A stretch of DNA of 64,000 nt from Chloroflexus aurantiacus J-10-fl (GCF_000018865.1 NC_010175.1:3100001-3164000); one strand, 5' to 3'. Positions 38,926 through 48,667 are shown, counted from the first letter of the stretch. The notes: a model not told the origin generated them from the sequence alone. Numbers and translations: made by a program.

Positions 38926-39420
38926 TTACATTTCAGTAAAGATGCGGTTCTTGGCCCGCGACTCAGCGGCCATGCGCTCTTTGTACGCCTGTACGCGCGC
39001 CAGGAGTTCTGGATCGGCACTCGCCAGAATCTGGACGGCCAGCAAACCGGCGTTGCGACCGTTCCCAATCGCGACTGTGGCTACCGGCACTCCCGCCGGC
39101 ATCTGCACAATCGAGAGTAACGAGTCGAGACCGTTGAGGGCCTTGCTGGGGACAGGTACCCCGATCACGGGCAAAGGTGAGTGCGCCGCAATCATGCCGG
39201 GTAAATGGGCCGCTCCGCCGGCACCGGCAATGATCACCCGAATACCGCGTTGATGGGCTGTCATGCCATATTCGGCCATATCGAGCGGGGTGCGATGGGC
39301 CGAGACAACCCGTGCTTCGTAGGGAATGGCGAATTCGCGACAGACATCAATTGCGCCCTGCATGGTTGGCAGGTCGCTGTCGCTGCCCATAATAATGCCT
39401 ACTAATGGATGATCTGTCAT
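38926..39420 (-). CDS. purE: N5-carboxyaminoimidazole ribonucleotide mutase
   Basis: Class I PurE of 164 residues, which moves the carboxyl group of N5-CAIR to give CAIR in purine synthesis. It has [13 protein letters not shown] at the start, SAHRTP in the middle and [11 protein letters not shown] with the conserved His. Start at 39420 has AAGGA seven bases upstream. It follows purK by 50 bp on the same strand, as is usual for the pair. Confidence 0.95.
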   Translation of the reverse strand: MTDHPLVGIIMGSDSDLPTMQGAIDVCREFAIPYEARVVSAHRTPLDMAEYGMTAHQRGIRVIIAGAGGAAHLPGMIAAHSPLPVIGVPVPSKALNGLDSLLSIVQMPAGVPVATVAIGNGRNAGLLAVQILASADPELLARVQAYKERMAAESRAKNRIFTEM

Positions 39421-39470
39421 CGCTCGTTCCTTATCCGCGAGAAATGCTGTATCTGGCCCAGAACGATTAA

Positions 39471-40613
39471 TCATTGCTGCCCGTCCGGCATCGCCACTAG
39501 CGCCGCCGCCTGACGGGCAATGGCTTCTGCTTCAGCCAGTGTTGACCCAAGCGCAGTGACGTGCCCCATCTTACGTCCGATGCGCTCCTCGCGCTTTCCA
39601 TAAAAGTGCATATGGGCACCGGGTACGGCCAACGCTGCGGTGATCGCCGTTGGGGTGATCGGCCCATTACGACGGCCAAGCAGGTTGACCATCACCGCTG
39701 CCGGTGAGCGGAGTGCGGTTGCTCCCAACGGCCATCCGGCAACAGCACGCAGGTGGTTCTCAAATTGCGAGGTTACGCACGCTTCAATCGTGTAGTGACC
39801 AGAGTTGTGGGGACGGGGCGCTAATTCATTGATCAGCACCTGACCATCGGCCAGGGCAAACAACTCAACCCCAAAAATACCCACTCCATCAACAGCCTGA
39901 ATAGCCGCTACAGCCAGATCGGTCGCCTGTGCGGCCAGCTTTGCCTCAATCGGGGCCGGTGCCCGGACAATGTGACAAATGTGGTTTTGCTGCACCGTCT
40001 CTACCACAGGATAGGACGCGATGGTGCCATCACGTCCACGCACCACCATCACTGCCAGTTCACACGTAAAAGGTACCCACGCCTCCACCAGCAACGGACT
40101 ACCACCGCGGGTAAGCCGTTCCCAGGCCGGCAGCACATCTTCTGCCGTGCGGAGCGTCGCATTGCCATAGCCATCATACCCGTTACGACGTGTCTTGAGC
40201 ACGAGTGGCCAGCCGAACGCCTGGGCCGCAGTGAGGACGTCATCCGGGGTCGCAACAGAACGAAACGGTGGTACGGCCAGGCCGGCAGCGGCCAGCCGTT
40301 CTTTCTGCCACAATTTGTCCTGCACCACTGCTACAGTTGCCGGTGCCGGCCAGACCGGTACCCCCTGAGCGACGACCCGTTCGAGCAGGCCGGCATCGAT
40401 AAACTCATTTTCCAGCGTCACAATATCGCACTGATGGGCAAACGTAGTCAGTACCGTCTCATCCTCCCAGGGGCCAACGATGGCGTGTTGGGTATAGCGC
40501 GCAGCGGGACTATCCGCAACCCGTTCGCAGATCACGATCTCAATCCCCAGTGAAATTGCCGCCTGGGTCAACATCTGGGCCAGTTGTCCACCACCAAAGA
40601 TTCCAATACGCAT
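39471..40613 (-). CDS. purK: N5-carboxyaminoimidazole ribonucleotide synthase
   Basis: ATP-grasp ligase of 380 residues that makes N5-CAIR from AIR, bicarbonate and ATP, feeding PurE. N-terminus [32 protein letters not shown] in the ATP-grasp core and [18 protein letters not shown] near the C-terminus. The start at 40613 fits the family although its ribosome site is weak. Confidence 0.95.
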   Translation of the reverse strand: MRIGIFGGGQLAQMLTQAAISLGIEIVICERVADSPAARYTQHAIVGPWEDETVLTTFAHQCDIVTLENEFIDAGLLERVVAQGVPVWPAPATVAVVQDKLWQKERLAAAGLAVPPFRSVATPDDVLTAAQAFGWPLVLKTRRNGYDGYGNATLRTAEDVLPAWERLTRGGSPLLVEAWVPFTCELAVMVVRGRDGTIASYPVVETVQQNHICHIVRAPAPIEAKLAAQATDLAVAAIQAVDGVGIFGVELFALADGQVLINELAPRPHNSGHYTIEACVTSQFENHLRAVAGWPLGATALRSPAAVMVNLLGRRNGPITPTAITAALAVPGAHMHFYGKREERIGRKMGHVTALGSTLAEAEAIARQAAALVAMPDGQQ

Positions 40614-40772
40614 ATAGTTATTGAGCAATAAAGCCTCGTTTGAGTCTGAACCGTCATGAATCTACGTCGGGTATAGTACCCTCAGAAGAGCGGATGTGCA
40701 AGCTGCCGGTAACAACACAACTTCCGTTATAATACGACAGGAACACTAAACCAGATCAAGGAGTTTTGTCGT

Positions 40773-40967
40773 ATGTCGATCTCTTCGCGTAGCAATCGTC
40801 GTCGATCAAATCAGCGTCCTGGCCCGGTACGACGCCCGGTTGCGCGTTCGATTGAGCCGCCTGATTACAGCCGTGAGTATGCCGATGTACGCCGTGATCT
40901 GTTTTGGATCACCGTGTGGGGCGGACTACTCATAATTGGGATGATAGTCGCTTCATTTGTATTGTAG
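40773..40967 (+). CDS. Small basic single-pass membrane protein
   Basis: Protein of 64 residues with a strongly basic N-terminal half (SRSNRRRSNQR) and one membrane helix at the end (FWITVWGGLLIIGMIVASFV). AAGGAG precedes the ATG and a TATAAT -10 box lies at 40728-40733. Function unknown. The WYL regulator begins 3 bp after its stop, so the two are probably cotranscribed. Confidence 0.7.
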   Translation: MSISSRSNRRRSNQRPGPVRRPVARSIEPPDYSREYADVRRDLFWITVWGGLLIIGMIVASFVL

Positions 40968-40969
40968 AT

Positions 40970-41938
40970 ATGTCCGAGACCAATGATCGTGTGCGGAGCA
41001 AAGCTGCTCGTCTCCGCCGCATTGAACACCAGCTCTACAACGCCCCCGATGGGCTGAGTGTGGTTGACCTGGCTCGACTATGTGGTGTCAATCGGCGCAC
41101 CATCTATCGCGATCTCGACATTCTGAGCGAGAGTGGTGCGCCGATCTGGCAGCACAACGGCAAGTACGGGATCGACCGCAATGCCTATCTGGCAACGATC
41201 CGTCTAAACCTCAATGAAGCCGTTGCGCTGTTCTTTGCTGCTCGCCTCCTGAGCCATCACAGCGACGAACACAATCCCCATATTGTCTCGGCCCTCGATC
41301 AACTGGCCGCCGGTCTCCCTGATCAGACGATTGCCGGTCATATCGCCCGCCTCGCCAATCTTGTTCGCGAACGGCCACCCAGTCCGCGTTACGTCGAAAT
41401 CCTCGAACGACTGACCCGAGCCTGGGCAGATCGGCGCATGGTGCGGATCCGCTATCGAGCGCCTAACCGACCGGCAACCGAACGTGATATTGCCCCTTAT
41501 TTTCTTGAAGTTGTGCGCATGACACCGGGCCTGTACGTCATCGGCTATGATCGTCTCCGTGATGATGTGCGCACCTTCAAGGTTGAGCGCATCGAACACG
41601 CTGAGTTACTCGACGAGCATTACCACATTCCTGAAGGCTTCGATCCATACGACCATCTGGCGCGGGCATGGGCCGTTATGAGCGAAGCCGAAGTCACGAT
41701 TCATCTGCGTTTCACCCCTCAGGTTGCACCCCGCATTCGCGAAAATCGCTGGCACCATAGCCAGCAGCTCATCGACAATGCTGATGGCGGTTGCGATCTT
41801 CACCTCACTGTCGGCGGTATTCGCGAGATTTTGAGTTGGGTCTTGAGCTGGGGCGCCGATGTTGAGGTATTGGCGCCAGAAGAATTGCGTAACGAAGTGA
41901 TCAACCACGCTCGCCAGATGCTGGCGCGCTATGTGTGA
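40970..41938 (+). CDS. HTH and WYL-domain transcription regulator
   Basis: Protein of 322 residues. N-terminal HTH of the DeoR/HTH_11 type (GLSVVDLARLCGVNRRTIYRDLDIL), a central helical region, and a WYL domain around residues 150-235 (here with RIRYRAPNRP..., ending PYFLEVVRMTPGLYVIGYDRL), then a C-terminal extension typical of the family. WYL proteins sense nucleic acids or small ligands; the target here is unknown. The start at 40970 sits just after the small membrane gene. Confidence 0.85.
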   Translation: MSETNDRVRSKAARLRRIEHQLYNAPDGLSVVDLARLCGVNRRTIYRDLDILSESGAPIWQHNGKYGIDRNAYLATIRLNLNEAVALFFAARLLSHHSDEHNPHIVSALDQLAAGLPDQTIAGHIARLANLVRERPPSPRYVEILERLTRAWADRRMVRIRYRAPNRPATERDIAPYFLEVVRMTPGLYVIGYDRLRDDVRTFKVERIEHAELLDEHYHIPEGFDPYDHLARAWAVMSEAEVTIHLRFTPQVAPRIRENRWHHSQQLIDNADGGCDLHLTVGGIREILSWVLSWGADVEVLAPEELRNEVINHARQMLARYV

Positions 41939-41962
41939 TCTGGCGGTCCAGGTCGAAGAGTC

Positions 41963-42236
41963 TAGAACTTATTTCATAAAAAGCTGTACTATCGCACTCT
42001 AATAACCATCTCCAGTGCCATCACGCGCTGAATTGGTTGCCTTGCTCTCCCATCACCCGCGTGGTGCGTCGTTTGGAGTGCGGCAGCCATGCTGCCGCGC
42101 CAGCCGTGCTTACGATCCAGTACGTGGTACGTCGTTGACCTGGCTGGTCACGCCGATGCGGTGTACCTGTCACGATCCTGGAGTCGGTCGGTAGAATGAG
42201 ATAACTTCTGGTAGATGTTTTTTGAAACAAGTTCTA
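41963..42236 (+). mobile_element. MITE-A copy 2 (short form)
   Basis: A 274-bp copy bounded by TAGAACTTATTTCATAAAA and TTTTTTGAAACAAGTTCTA, with TA on each side and the same short internal form as the copy at 874. It starts 25 bp after the WYL regulator stop, in the same orientation relative to the upstream gene as the other full copies. Confidence 0.75.
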
Positions 42237-42337
42237 CCGGCGCTGACGCTGCATTCCCTCTGCGAGCGAACTGCGCGGGCATAGAAGCTGAGCCGTACAT
42301 CCACGGAACAATGACCGGATGGCCTGAACGTATTTCA

Positions 42338-42556
42338 TAACCCAGGTTGCTATCTTTGTCACCACAGAGAGACGGAGGACGTAGAGGCCGGGGATAACCC
42401 GGGTTGCTACCGTGCGCGTAGCACGTCTATGGGAACTGGCTACTCCCCACATCGTGCATGCGGTTACGCCACACGGTGTTGCGTGTAACGTCGTGCTGTT
42501 CATCCTGACAGTCAGCCTCCATGGCCTGCTCACCGCATAGGTAGCAACTTAAGTTA
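42338..42556 (-). mobile_element. MITE-B copy, inverted
   Basis: A 219-bp element ending TAACCCAGGTTGCTATC and GGTAGCAACTTAAGTTA. On the minus strand its interior aligns with the elements at 34966 and 48441 (ACAGCACGACGTTACACGCA, AGTTCCCATAGACG). An extra internal terminus, TAACCCGGGTTGCTACC at 42393, suggests a nested or rearranged copy. Flanking bases match MITE-A termini. Confidence 0.65.
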
Positions 42557-42690
42557 TTTCATAAAGCTGTGCTGTCGCGCTACCGGATTGTCGGACAGGC
42601 TCATGAACGCTTGCCAATCATCAAAGCATATCCTGCTCCCAGCCCGCCGGTATAGAAGAGAGCAGCGCTGGTGACCATTTACGGTGAGAA
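42546..42690 (+). repeat. MITE-A fragment abutting MITE-B
   Basis: Starting at TTATTTCATAAAGCTGTGCT this follows the long-form left half of MITE-A for about 145 bp and then stops. Its outer end is merged with the right end of the MITE-B copy. No right terminus is present. Confidence 0.55.
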
Positions 42691-42775
42691 GGTTGGGCCA
42701 AACTGACGACCCAAACCGGTGACGGTGCCTGTGCTGATGCACCATTCTTCTGGAAGTACAAGTCACCGTGAACGA

Positions 42776-42806
42776 AAACGAAAAAGGTCGGCGAAAAGCC
42801 GACCTT
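42776..42806 (-). terminator. Rho-independent terminator of the ribosomal protein operon
   Basis: On the minus strand, AAGGTCGGC, loop TTTTC, GCCGACCTT followed by TTTCGTTTTCG. Stem of nine base pairs with a U-rich tail, 25 bp after the rpmE stop. This is one of the two clearest terminators in the window. Confidence 0.85.
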
Positions 42807-42830
42807 ACCGAACGCAAGCGAACCGATAGC

Positions 42831-43130
42831 CTACTCGGCATCTTCACCATAAATCTCTTTAAGCAGGCTCTTCTTTTCCGGCTGAGTACGAGCTGCCCGC
42901 CGGCTCTCGCGCTCATTCTGGCGTTCTTGCGCCACATTCAACCGCCGCATAAAGCGGTCAACCTGGCCGGCAGTATCGACAATCCGCTGCTCGCCGGTGT
43001 AGAACGGATGGCAATTGGCGCAAATCTCAACTCGCAGATTGGGACGAGTGGAACCAATCTTCCAGACCGTCCCACAGGTTCCGCACACAATGCCATCAGT
43101 GTAATACTTGGGATGAATACCCTGTTTCAC
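42831..43130 (-). CDS. rpmE: 50S ribosomal protein L31
   Basis: Ribosomal protein of 99 residues. It begins MKQGIHPKYYTDGIVCGTCG and has the four-cysteine zinc site (CGTCG, CANCHPFYTG) of zinc-type L31. The C-terminal ~30 residues are an extra charged tail beyond the usual ~70. Starts at GTG. Last gene of the L21-L27-L31 unit. Confidence 0.93.
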   Translation of the reverse strand: MKQGIHPKYYTDGIVCGTCGTVWKIGSTRPNLRVEICANCHPFYTGEQRIVDTAGQVDRFMRRLNVAQERQNERESRRAARTQPEKKSLLKEIYGEDAE

Positions 43131-43142
43131 GACACGTCCTCT

Positions 43143-43418
43143 CTAATGAGCCGTTTCTGCGGCAGTAACTGGGATCACGCTCACCATCTTCTGGGTGCGT
43201 GAATAGTGGCCGAACTGCACGACGCCATCAACAAGCGCGTACAGAGTCCAGTCACGACCTACCCCAACATTCTCACCCGGCTTAATTTTGGTGCCACACT
43301 GGCGGACGATAATGTTTCCGGCGCGAACATGCTCGCCGCCAAAGCGCTTGACACCGCGCATTTTTGGATTGCTATCGCGTCCGTTACGCGAGCTACCTAC
43401 ACCTTTTTTGTGGGCCAT
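43143..43418 (-). CDS. rpmA: 50S ribosomal protein L27
   Basis: Ribosomal protein of 91 residues starting [19 protein letters not shown], the typical L27 N-terminus, with [25 protein letters not shown] precedes the ATG. It lies 14 bp after rplU and 12 bp before rpmE in the same unit. No N-terminal cleavage extension is seen. Confidence 0.96.
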
Positions 43419-43432
43419 CGTTCAAGCTCCTC

Positions 43433-43744
43433 TCAGGCGACGATCTCGCTAATCCGAATTTTAGTGTAGCGCTGGCGATGACCGGTGCGCCGGCGATAGC
43501 GGGTCTTGTTGCGGTAGCGGAAGACAACGATCTTATCGCCCTTCTGCTCTCCCAATACTTCTGCCCGCACCACAGCACCTTCGACCAGCGGCGAGCCGAC
43601 CTTGACCTGTTCCGCGTCGCCCACCAAAAGCACCTCCCCCAGCTCGATCTGGCTACCCGGTTCGGCGCTGATCAGGTCGATGGTCAGGACTTGGCCCGGC
43701 TCGACACGGTATTGCATGCCTCGGTCACGAATAATTGCATACAC
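43433..43744 (-). CDS. rplU: 50S ribosomal protein L21
   Basis: Ribosomal protein of 103 residues beginning [18 protein letters not shown], with [12 protein letters not shown] and the C-terminal [19 protein letters not shown] signature. It starts at GTG with AAGGAG upstream. First gene of the unit; preceded by a structured leader and a strong promoter. Confidence 0.96.
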   Translation of the reverse strand: MYAIIRDRGMQYRVEPGQVLTIDLISAEPGSQIELGEVLLVGDAEQVKVGSPLVEGAVVRAEVLGEQKGDKIVVFRYRNKTRYRRRTGHRQRYTKIRISEIVA

Positions 43745-43822
43745 GGTCTTCTTCTCCTTGGGGCGACGCTATCCTAGCGTCGAGACAACATGAAAACAGA
43801 GCGGTTGCACCGCCCTTTGCCT
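43745..43822 (-). promoter_or_regulatory. Structured 5' leader of the L21 operon
   Basis: Between the promoter and rplU the transcript can form an 8-bp hairpin, CGACGCTA / TAGCGTCG (43764-43782), directly ahead of the Shine-Dalgarno, and a second small hairpin (GCGGT/ACCGC near 43801-43813). Its place fits an L21 autoregulatory leader; the match to the known L21 leader family is not verified. Confidence 0.45.
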
Positions 43823-43827
43823 TGCGT

Positions 43828-43856
43828 AGTATAGCAAAGGGTGTGCTCAGTGTCAA
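43828..43856 (-). promoter_or_regulatory. Promoter of rplU-rpmA-rpmE
   Basis: On the minus strand TTGACA (43851-43856), 17-bp spacer, TATACT (43828-43833). A near-consensus housekeeping promoter about 85 bp before the rplU start. Confidence 0.8.
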
Positions 43857-43870
43857 ACAGCGCAGTCGTG

Positions 43871-44794
43871 CTATTCACTGTGAGCGATACGTGCCATCTC
43901 TTCACAGGCACGCAGAGCGGCAATCCGCGCCCAACCGAGTGAAGCGTTGGCACCAATGGCCAGCAGCAGAATCAGATCATCAACAGAAGCCATAATGATA
44001 TTTTGATCCTGCCCTTCGTGGATCACCAGATGACCAGGCCGCTGTTGCCCCAGATGGCGGCCAATCTCGGCCAGTGCCAGCGTGTTACCGGCTGCCAGTG
44101 CAGCAACAACCGTCACGTTAATATCACGTCGGCGACTCCAGTGGCTGAGGACCAGCCCACTCATATCGGCCAGAATCGCACACTGGACATCCGGCGCCAG
44201 CGCCAGGTCCTTCAGCGATTGGCGCATACGCTCAAGTTGCGCTTCGGAATAACTCCGTCCGCTACGGCCACTCTGGTGCGGCGTGAGGCGCATCGCCACA
44301 TTCGATGATCCGGTTGATGCTGACTGCACCGGTTGCCGGGAACGGAGCATCGCCAGTCGTTGACTGAAGCGACTGCCACCGGACGTCTCTCCCGCCGGGG
44401 CTTCAGGACGGCTTGCCGCAGCCGGCTTGATCGGATCGAGAAGGGTCGTTGCCGCCAGCCGTAATTGTTCAGCGGTGGCCGGTTTCGTCAAGACGTAGTC
44501 AATTTGCAACTCTGTTTTCAATTGTGGTGACAAATCCTCCGGGCTAATGGTAAAGACAACGACCGCCGTACCCGGATCAAGTTGACGTACCCGTTGAATG
44601 AGTTCGATCCCGCTCATTCCCGGCATCCGCACGTCGGTAAATAACAGATCGACCGGTTGCCGGGAGATGTGGAGGAGAGCTGCTTCCGCCGAGGATACAT
44701 CACTTACCTCATACGGTGTGTCCTCGGTGAGAGCGAGTGATACCAGCCGGCGAATATTCGGATCATCATCAACAACTAAAATGCGCTTAGGCAT
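43871..44794 (-). CDS. Response regulator receiver fused to a Roadblock/LC7-like domain
   Basis: Protein of 307 residues. Residues 1-125 are a CheY-type receiver with the phosphorylated Asp in LLFTDVRMPGMSG, the acidic pair in ILVVDDDPNIR and the Lys in YVLTKPAT. After a Pro/Ser/Arg-rich linker of ~65 residues comes a Roadblock/LC7-like domain (residues about 185-305: DVQCAILADMSGLVLSHWS, NTLALAEIGRHL, IIMASVDDLILLLAIG). Roadblock domains often act on small GTPases, so phosphorylation may steer polarity or motility (inference). No kinase gene lies adjacent. Confidence 0.8.
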   Translation of the reverse strand: MPKRILVVDDDPNIRRLVSLALTEDTPYEVSDVSSAEAALLHISRQPVDLLFTDVRMPGMSGIELIQRVRQLDPGTAVVVFTISPEDLSPQLKTELQIDYVLTKPATAEQLRLAATTLLDPIKPAAASRPEAPAGETSGGSRFSQRLAMLRSRQPVQSASTGSSNVAMRLTPHQSGRSGRSYSEAQLERMRQSLKDLALAPDVQCAILADMSGLVLSHWSRRRDINVTVVAALAAGNTLALAEIGRHLGQQRPGHLVIHEGQDQNIIMASVDDLILLLAIGANASLGWARIAALRACEEMARIAHSE

Positions 44795-45236
44795 AACCGC
44801 TCCGGCGAACGCAACGCCGCGCCTCGAGGCGCGGCGGCGGCATGGACGTCGTGCATCCTATAGTATAGCCGGTTTATGGTGATTTTGTCGTCAGGTCAAA
44901 GGTACTAATTTGATGAAGAATTTGTAAGAAGCCGGTGTCGTGCATCCGGCAAATAGGGCATTGTGCCGGCTCTGTTCGTAGCAGGCTTCTGCTCTCGCCT
45001 CCGCGCCGCAGGAGATGGGCCGGAGGTGAGGGTGTTCAGTGCATCGCCCGGCTCTGTCTGCTTTATACGCTCCCATGTTCTGTCAGTTTCTGAAGAGGTA
45101 GACCGTCTGGGATTACAGGTAAAGTGGTGCACAGGTGATCGTGTTATTGCACACCTGCCGTCTTACAACACATCTGCCGGGCTTTACACCCGGCAGGCTT
45201 GTGATACGTTCGCACTTCACAACTATCAGGCTCGGC
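44795..45236. other. Gap with a hairpin downstream of aspS
   Basis: Contains CTGCCGGG / CCCGGCAG at 45174-45196 (8-bp stem, 7-nt loop), which lies 40 bp after the aspS stop on the minus strand and may end that transcript, though it lacks a U-tract. A GGGCCGGAGGTGAGGG motif at about 45018 recurs at 59354. No gene seen. Confidence 0.4.
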
Positions 45237-47006
45237 TTATTCTGGCATCACGATCCTGATATGCAGCTCTTTCAACTGCCGCTCATCCACCGGCGATGGT
45301 GCATTCGTCATCAAATCAACCGCTTGCTGGGTCTTGGGGAAGGCCATCACCTCGCGAATGGTCGGTTCATCGGCCAGAATCATCACCAGGCGATCAATGC
45401 CGGGGGCAATGCCACCGTGGGGAGGTGCACCGTATTCAAAGGCTTCGAGCATGTGCCCAAACTGCGCCTGGGCCAGCTCTTCGCTAATCCCCAGCAGCGA
45501 GAAGATCTGTTGCTGAACATCGCGGCGATGAATACGGATGCTGCCGCCACCGGCTTCATAGCCGTTGAGGATGAGATCGTAAGCCTTCGCCCGTACCTTG
45601 CCGGGATCGGTTGCCAGCAGGTGCATGTCTTCATCTTTGGGTGCCGTAAATGGATGGTGAACGGCATCCCAACGTTGCTCGTCTTCGTTCCATTCCACTA
45701 GCGGGAAGTCAACGATCCAGGCGAAGCAGAGCGTATTCGGATCGGCCAGTTGCAGCCGTTCGGCCAGGTTGCGACGCAGTTTGTCGAGCGAAGCGGCAAC
45801 GACTGCCGGTTGATCGGCGACGATTAAGAGCAGATCGCCGGCTTCAGCCTGCATCCGTTCGACGATAGCAGCAAACTCGCCGGGTGCCAGGTTTTTGGCA
45901 AAGCTCGACCGTACCTCACCACCATCTGTCGGTAATACTGCCCAGGCTAACCCTTTAGCGCCACCAGCCCGTACCACATCGGTCAACTCATCAATCTGCT
46001 TGCGCGAGAAGTGGGCACAGCCCGGTGCTCGAATACCTTTGACCTGCCCACCACTGTTCAACACATTGCGAAAGACCTGGAATGGTGTCTCGATCAGCAG
46101 ATCGCTCAGGTTGACCAGCTCCAAACCGTAGCGCAGGTCTGGTTTATCCGAGCCGTAGCGCTCCATCGCTTCCGCATACGACAACCGCCGAAAGGGTGTG
46201 GGCAGATGTTTGTGGGGGACGACGGTGCGACAGAGGGCGGTGAACATGCGCTCGATCAGATCAAGCACATCGTCTTGATCGACGAAGCTCATCTCCATGT
46301 CGAGCTGCGTGAATTCCGGTTGCCGGTCGGCACGCTGGTCTTCGTCACGAAAACAACGGGCAATCTGAAAATATTTGTCGTAACCGGCAACCATCAACAG
46401 TTGCTTCAGTTGCTGTGGGCTTTGCGGCAGGGCGTAGAACTTGCCCGGATGCAATCGCGACGGCACCAGGTAGTCACGCGCACCTTCCGGGGTCGATTTG
46501 ATCAAAATTGGTGTCTCAATTTCAAGAAAACCTTCCGCATCGAGGAAGTCACGAATGAATTTGACGACGCGATGGCGTAAGATCAGGTTGCGCTGCATCC
46601 GTTCGCGCCGTAGATCGAGATACCGGTACTTCAATCGCACCGACTCGTCTTCACCACCCTCTTTAGCAATATAAATGGGTGGTGTGCGGGCCGGATTCAG
46701 CACCTGTGCTTCCGACGCTTCCAGCTCGATCTCGCCGGTGGCCAGGTCAGGATTCACCGCCTCTGGGGGGCGAATCCGTACCTTCCCGCGAACCTGAAGC
46801 ACATATTCCGAGCGAACAGTTTCGGCAACCTCGTGGGCGGTTGGATGGGCGCTGTTGAAAACAACCTGCGTGATCCCATAGCGATCACGCAGGTCGATGA
46901 AGATGAGATCGCCGTGGTCGCGCCGACGATGAACCCAGCCGGCCAGCGTCACCTCCTGACCGGCGTGTGCCGGACGTAACTCACCACAGGTATGTGAACG
47001 GTACAT
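45237..47006 (-). CDS. aspS: Aspartyl-tRNA synthetase
   Basis: Class II synthetase of 589 residues that charges tRNA-Asp. N-terminal anticodon-binding OB fold ([23 protein letters not shown]), motif 2 region ([18 protein letters not shown]), a bacterial GAD insertion domain, and motif 3 ([16 protein letters not shown]). Start at 47006 with AGGAG five bases upstream; a GTG two codons earlier is less likely. Discriminating versus non-discriminating type cannot be decided by eye. Confidence 0.95.
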   Translation of the reverse strand: MYRSHTCGELRPAHAGQEVTLAGWVHRRRDHGDLIFIDLRDRYGITQVVFNSAHPTAHEVAETVRSEYVLQVRGKVRIRPPEAVNPDLATGEIELEASEAQVLNPARTPPIYIAKEGGEDESVRLKYRYLDLRRERMQRNLILRHRVVKFIRDFLDAEGFLEIETPILIKSTPEGARDYLVPSRLHPGKFYALPQSPQQLKQLLMVAGYDKYFQIARCFRDEDQRADRQPEFTQLDMEMSFVDQDDVLDLIERMFTALCRTVVPHKHLPTPFRRLSYAEAMERYGSDKPDLRYGLELVNLSDLLIETPFQVFRNVLNSGGQVKGIRAPGCAHFSRKQIDELTDVVRAGGAKGLAWAVLPTDGGEVRSSFAKNLAPGEFAAIVERMQAEAGDLLLIVADQPAVVAASLDKLRRNLAERLQLADPNTLCFAWIVDFPLVEWNEDEQRWDAVHHPFTAPKDEDMHLLATDPGKVRAKAYDLILNGYEAGGGSIRIHRRDVQQQIFSLLGISEELAQAQFGHMLEAFEYGAPPHGGIAPGIDRLVMILADEPTIREVMAFPKTQQAVDLMTNAPSPVDERQLKELHIRIVMPE

Positions 47007-47053
47007 AGACACTCCTGCCGAATTGAAAGCAGCATTGCTTGCTTAGCCGTCGC

Positions 47054-47062
47054 ATTATAACA
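47054..47062 (-). promoter_or_regulatory. Extended -10 box upstream of aspS
   Basis: TGTTATAAT on the minus strand, a consensus -10 with the TGn extension, about 50 bp before the aspS start. No good -35 is visible. Confidence 0.5.
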
Positions 47063-47078
47063 CAGGCATTCAGGTCTC

Positions 47079-47996
47079 TTATGCGCCAGTCTCATCGATC
47101 AATTGGTTCAACCAGGCAGTTGTGCTGCCGGCAGGCAACTGTTGGAGCGCCTGCCGGGCTGCGTGTTGTTGTTCAATAAGTGCGGCACGTGCCTTCGGTA
47201 GCCCGTGGTTGCGAATCAGCGGTAAGACGGCGGCAATCGTTGCTGGAGTGGGATGATCAAATACCGCTTGTACTTCTGGGGCCAGCGGTTCGGTGGCCGC
47301 AAACAGGAGCGCCAGCGGAATATTACCCGCCTGTAACAGTCTGCCTTCCGCTTCCAGATCGCGAATTTCGGTCGCCAGACGCCGCGCCAGCCCCAGATGC
47401 ATACCAAACCGTGCTGCTGGCTCAAGCAACGTATCCGGGAGATTGCCACATAGTATTCCGGCCTGGGCTGCTGCTGCCAGTAATGCCCCTGAGAGCGCTT
47501 CAGTGCGCTGCCAGTAGGTGGCCAGGGCTGTTTCCGGCGGGGTCAGGCTGGTAATGGTGATCAACTGCCCTTCACAAACCTGCATGACTGCCTGTGAATA
47601 GAGACTGATAATCCGTGGATCAGGGCTGCGTGCCATTTCGCCGGCAGCCAGGGCAAAGAGGTAGTCACCTATCATCAGGACGACACCATGATCCCACGAT
47701 CCGTTCGCTCCGCGACCTGTCCGTCGGGCGTGTTCATCAATCAAGGTGTCATGCGCACGGGTTGCTGCTTCAATCAATTCAACGGCAGCAGCCGCATGGA
47801 CTACCTGTGCATCGGTGTAGTTGCCCAACCGGGCAACCGCCAGCACAACGAGTGCCCGCAACCGATCTGTTGCGTCAGTAACTACGTGTGGATTAACCAT
47901 TGCAATAACGCTATAGCGCGCTCGCATCCGCTCTTGAAGAATCTGCTCAACCCGCAACAGATCGTGATGCAATTCTGATGGGATAGCGAAGGTCAT
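47079..47996 (-). CDS. Polyprenyl synthetase family protein with degenerate active site
   Basis: All-helical protein of 305 residues with the trans-prenyltransferase fold. The first Asp-rich motif is altered to DTLIDEHARRTGR (normal DDxxD), and the second motif region reads RDLEAEG instead of DDxxDxxG. SWDHGVVLMIGDYLFALA matches the helix after the first motif. Catalysis of chain elongation is therefore doubtful; it might be a regulatory subunit of a prenyl synthase or a divergent enzyme. Lies 70 bp upstream of aspS on the same strand. Confidence 0.75.
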   Translation of the reverse strand: MTFAIPSELHHDLLRVEQILQERMRARYSVIAMVNPHVVTDATDRLRALVVLAVARLGNYTDAQVVHAAAAVELIEAATRAHDTLIDEHARRTGRGANGSWDHGVVLMIGDYLFALAAGEMARSPDPRIISLYSQAVMQVCEGQLITITSLTPPETALATYWQRTEALSGALLAAAAQAGILCGNLPDTLLEPAARFGMHLGLARRLATEIRDLEAEGRLLQAGNIPLALLFAATEPLAPEVQAVFDHPTPATIAAVLPLIRNHGLPKARAALIEQQHAARQALQQLPAGSTTAWLNQLIDETGA

Positions 47997-48440
47997 GGTC
48001 TGTCACTTTAGCTATGTTTTATCGCCCATTACTAGGAAAGATACGCTATCCCTGTACCACTGTCAACCGCGACTGGTGCAGCGACGCTCCCCGTCTGCCA
48101 GACGCGAAAACAGCCATCCCGGCAGGGATCTCGTATATTCCGCCACACTGCCGGTCTGGGTCACTCTTTGGCGTGCGGAAGTCATTGTTCTGCATACCCC
48201 GTACCAGAGGTATGCAGAATCCTCACCCCACCGGTCGTTGTTGATCCAACCTCATTGTCATCGTATAGCTTTTTACAAATGCACATGATCTGCTCAATAT
48301 GCTGCTCTGTACCATTTGGCGGCCACGTTGTCACATGTGATATGATGGCGTAACATATACAACTATTAGCAGCATTCGTATCCGTCTCAGATAAGTAATA
48401 CTGCATAACCCAAACACGTGTGGAATTCATAGCAGTAACA
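47997..48440. other. Non-coding gap before MITE-B
   Basis: No gene seen. An eroded TTTGGCGTGCGGAAG-type core lies near 48170. The region leads into the MITE-B copy and then the acylase gene. Confidence 0.35.
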
Positions 48441-48667
48441 TAACCCAAGTTGCCACCTACGCTGTGAGCAGGCCACGTAAGCTGACTGCTATAATGAACA
48501 GCACGACGCTGCGCACAACACCCTGAAGCGTAACCGTATGAACCATGGGGGGTAGTAGCCAATTCCCATAGACGCACGGATTCACGCCTTGATGTAGCTA
48601 CTCAGATTATGCCCATCCTCTGTGTCCTCTGTGCCTCTGTGGTGATATAAGGTAGCAACTTGGGTTA
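48441..48667 (+). mobile_element. MITE-B, best-preserved copy
   Basis: A 227-bp non-coding element with 18-bp inverted ends TAACCCAAGTTGCCACCT and AGGTAGCAACTTGGGTTA (17 of 18 match). The outer TA would fit a TA target duplication. Interior carries CTCTGTGCCTCTGTGGTG near the right end, a segment that appears in repeats of many bacteria. It ends 41 bp before the acylase start codon, so it may hold or interrupt the promoter. Confidence 0.75.
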
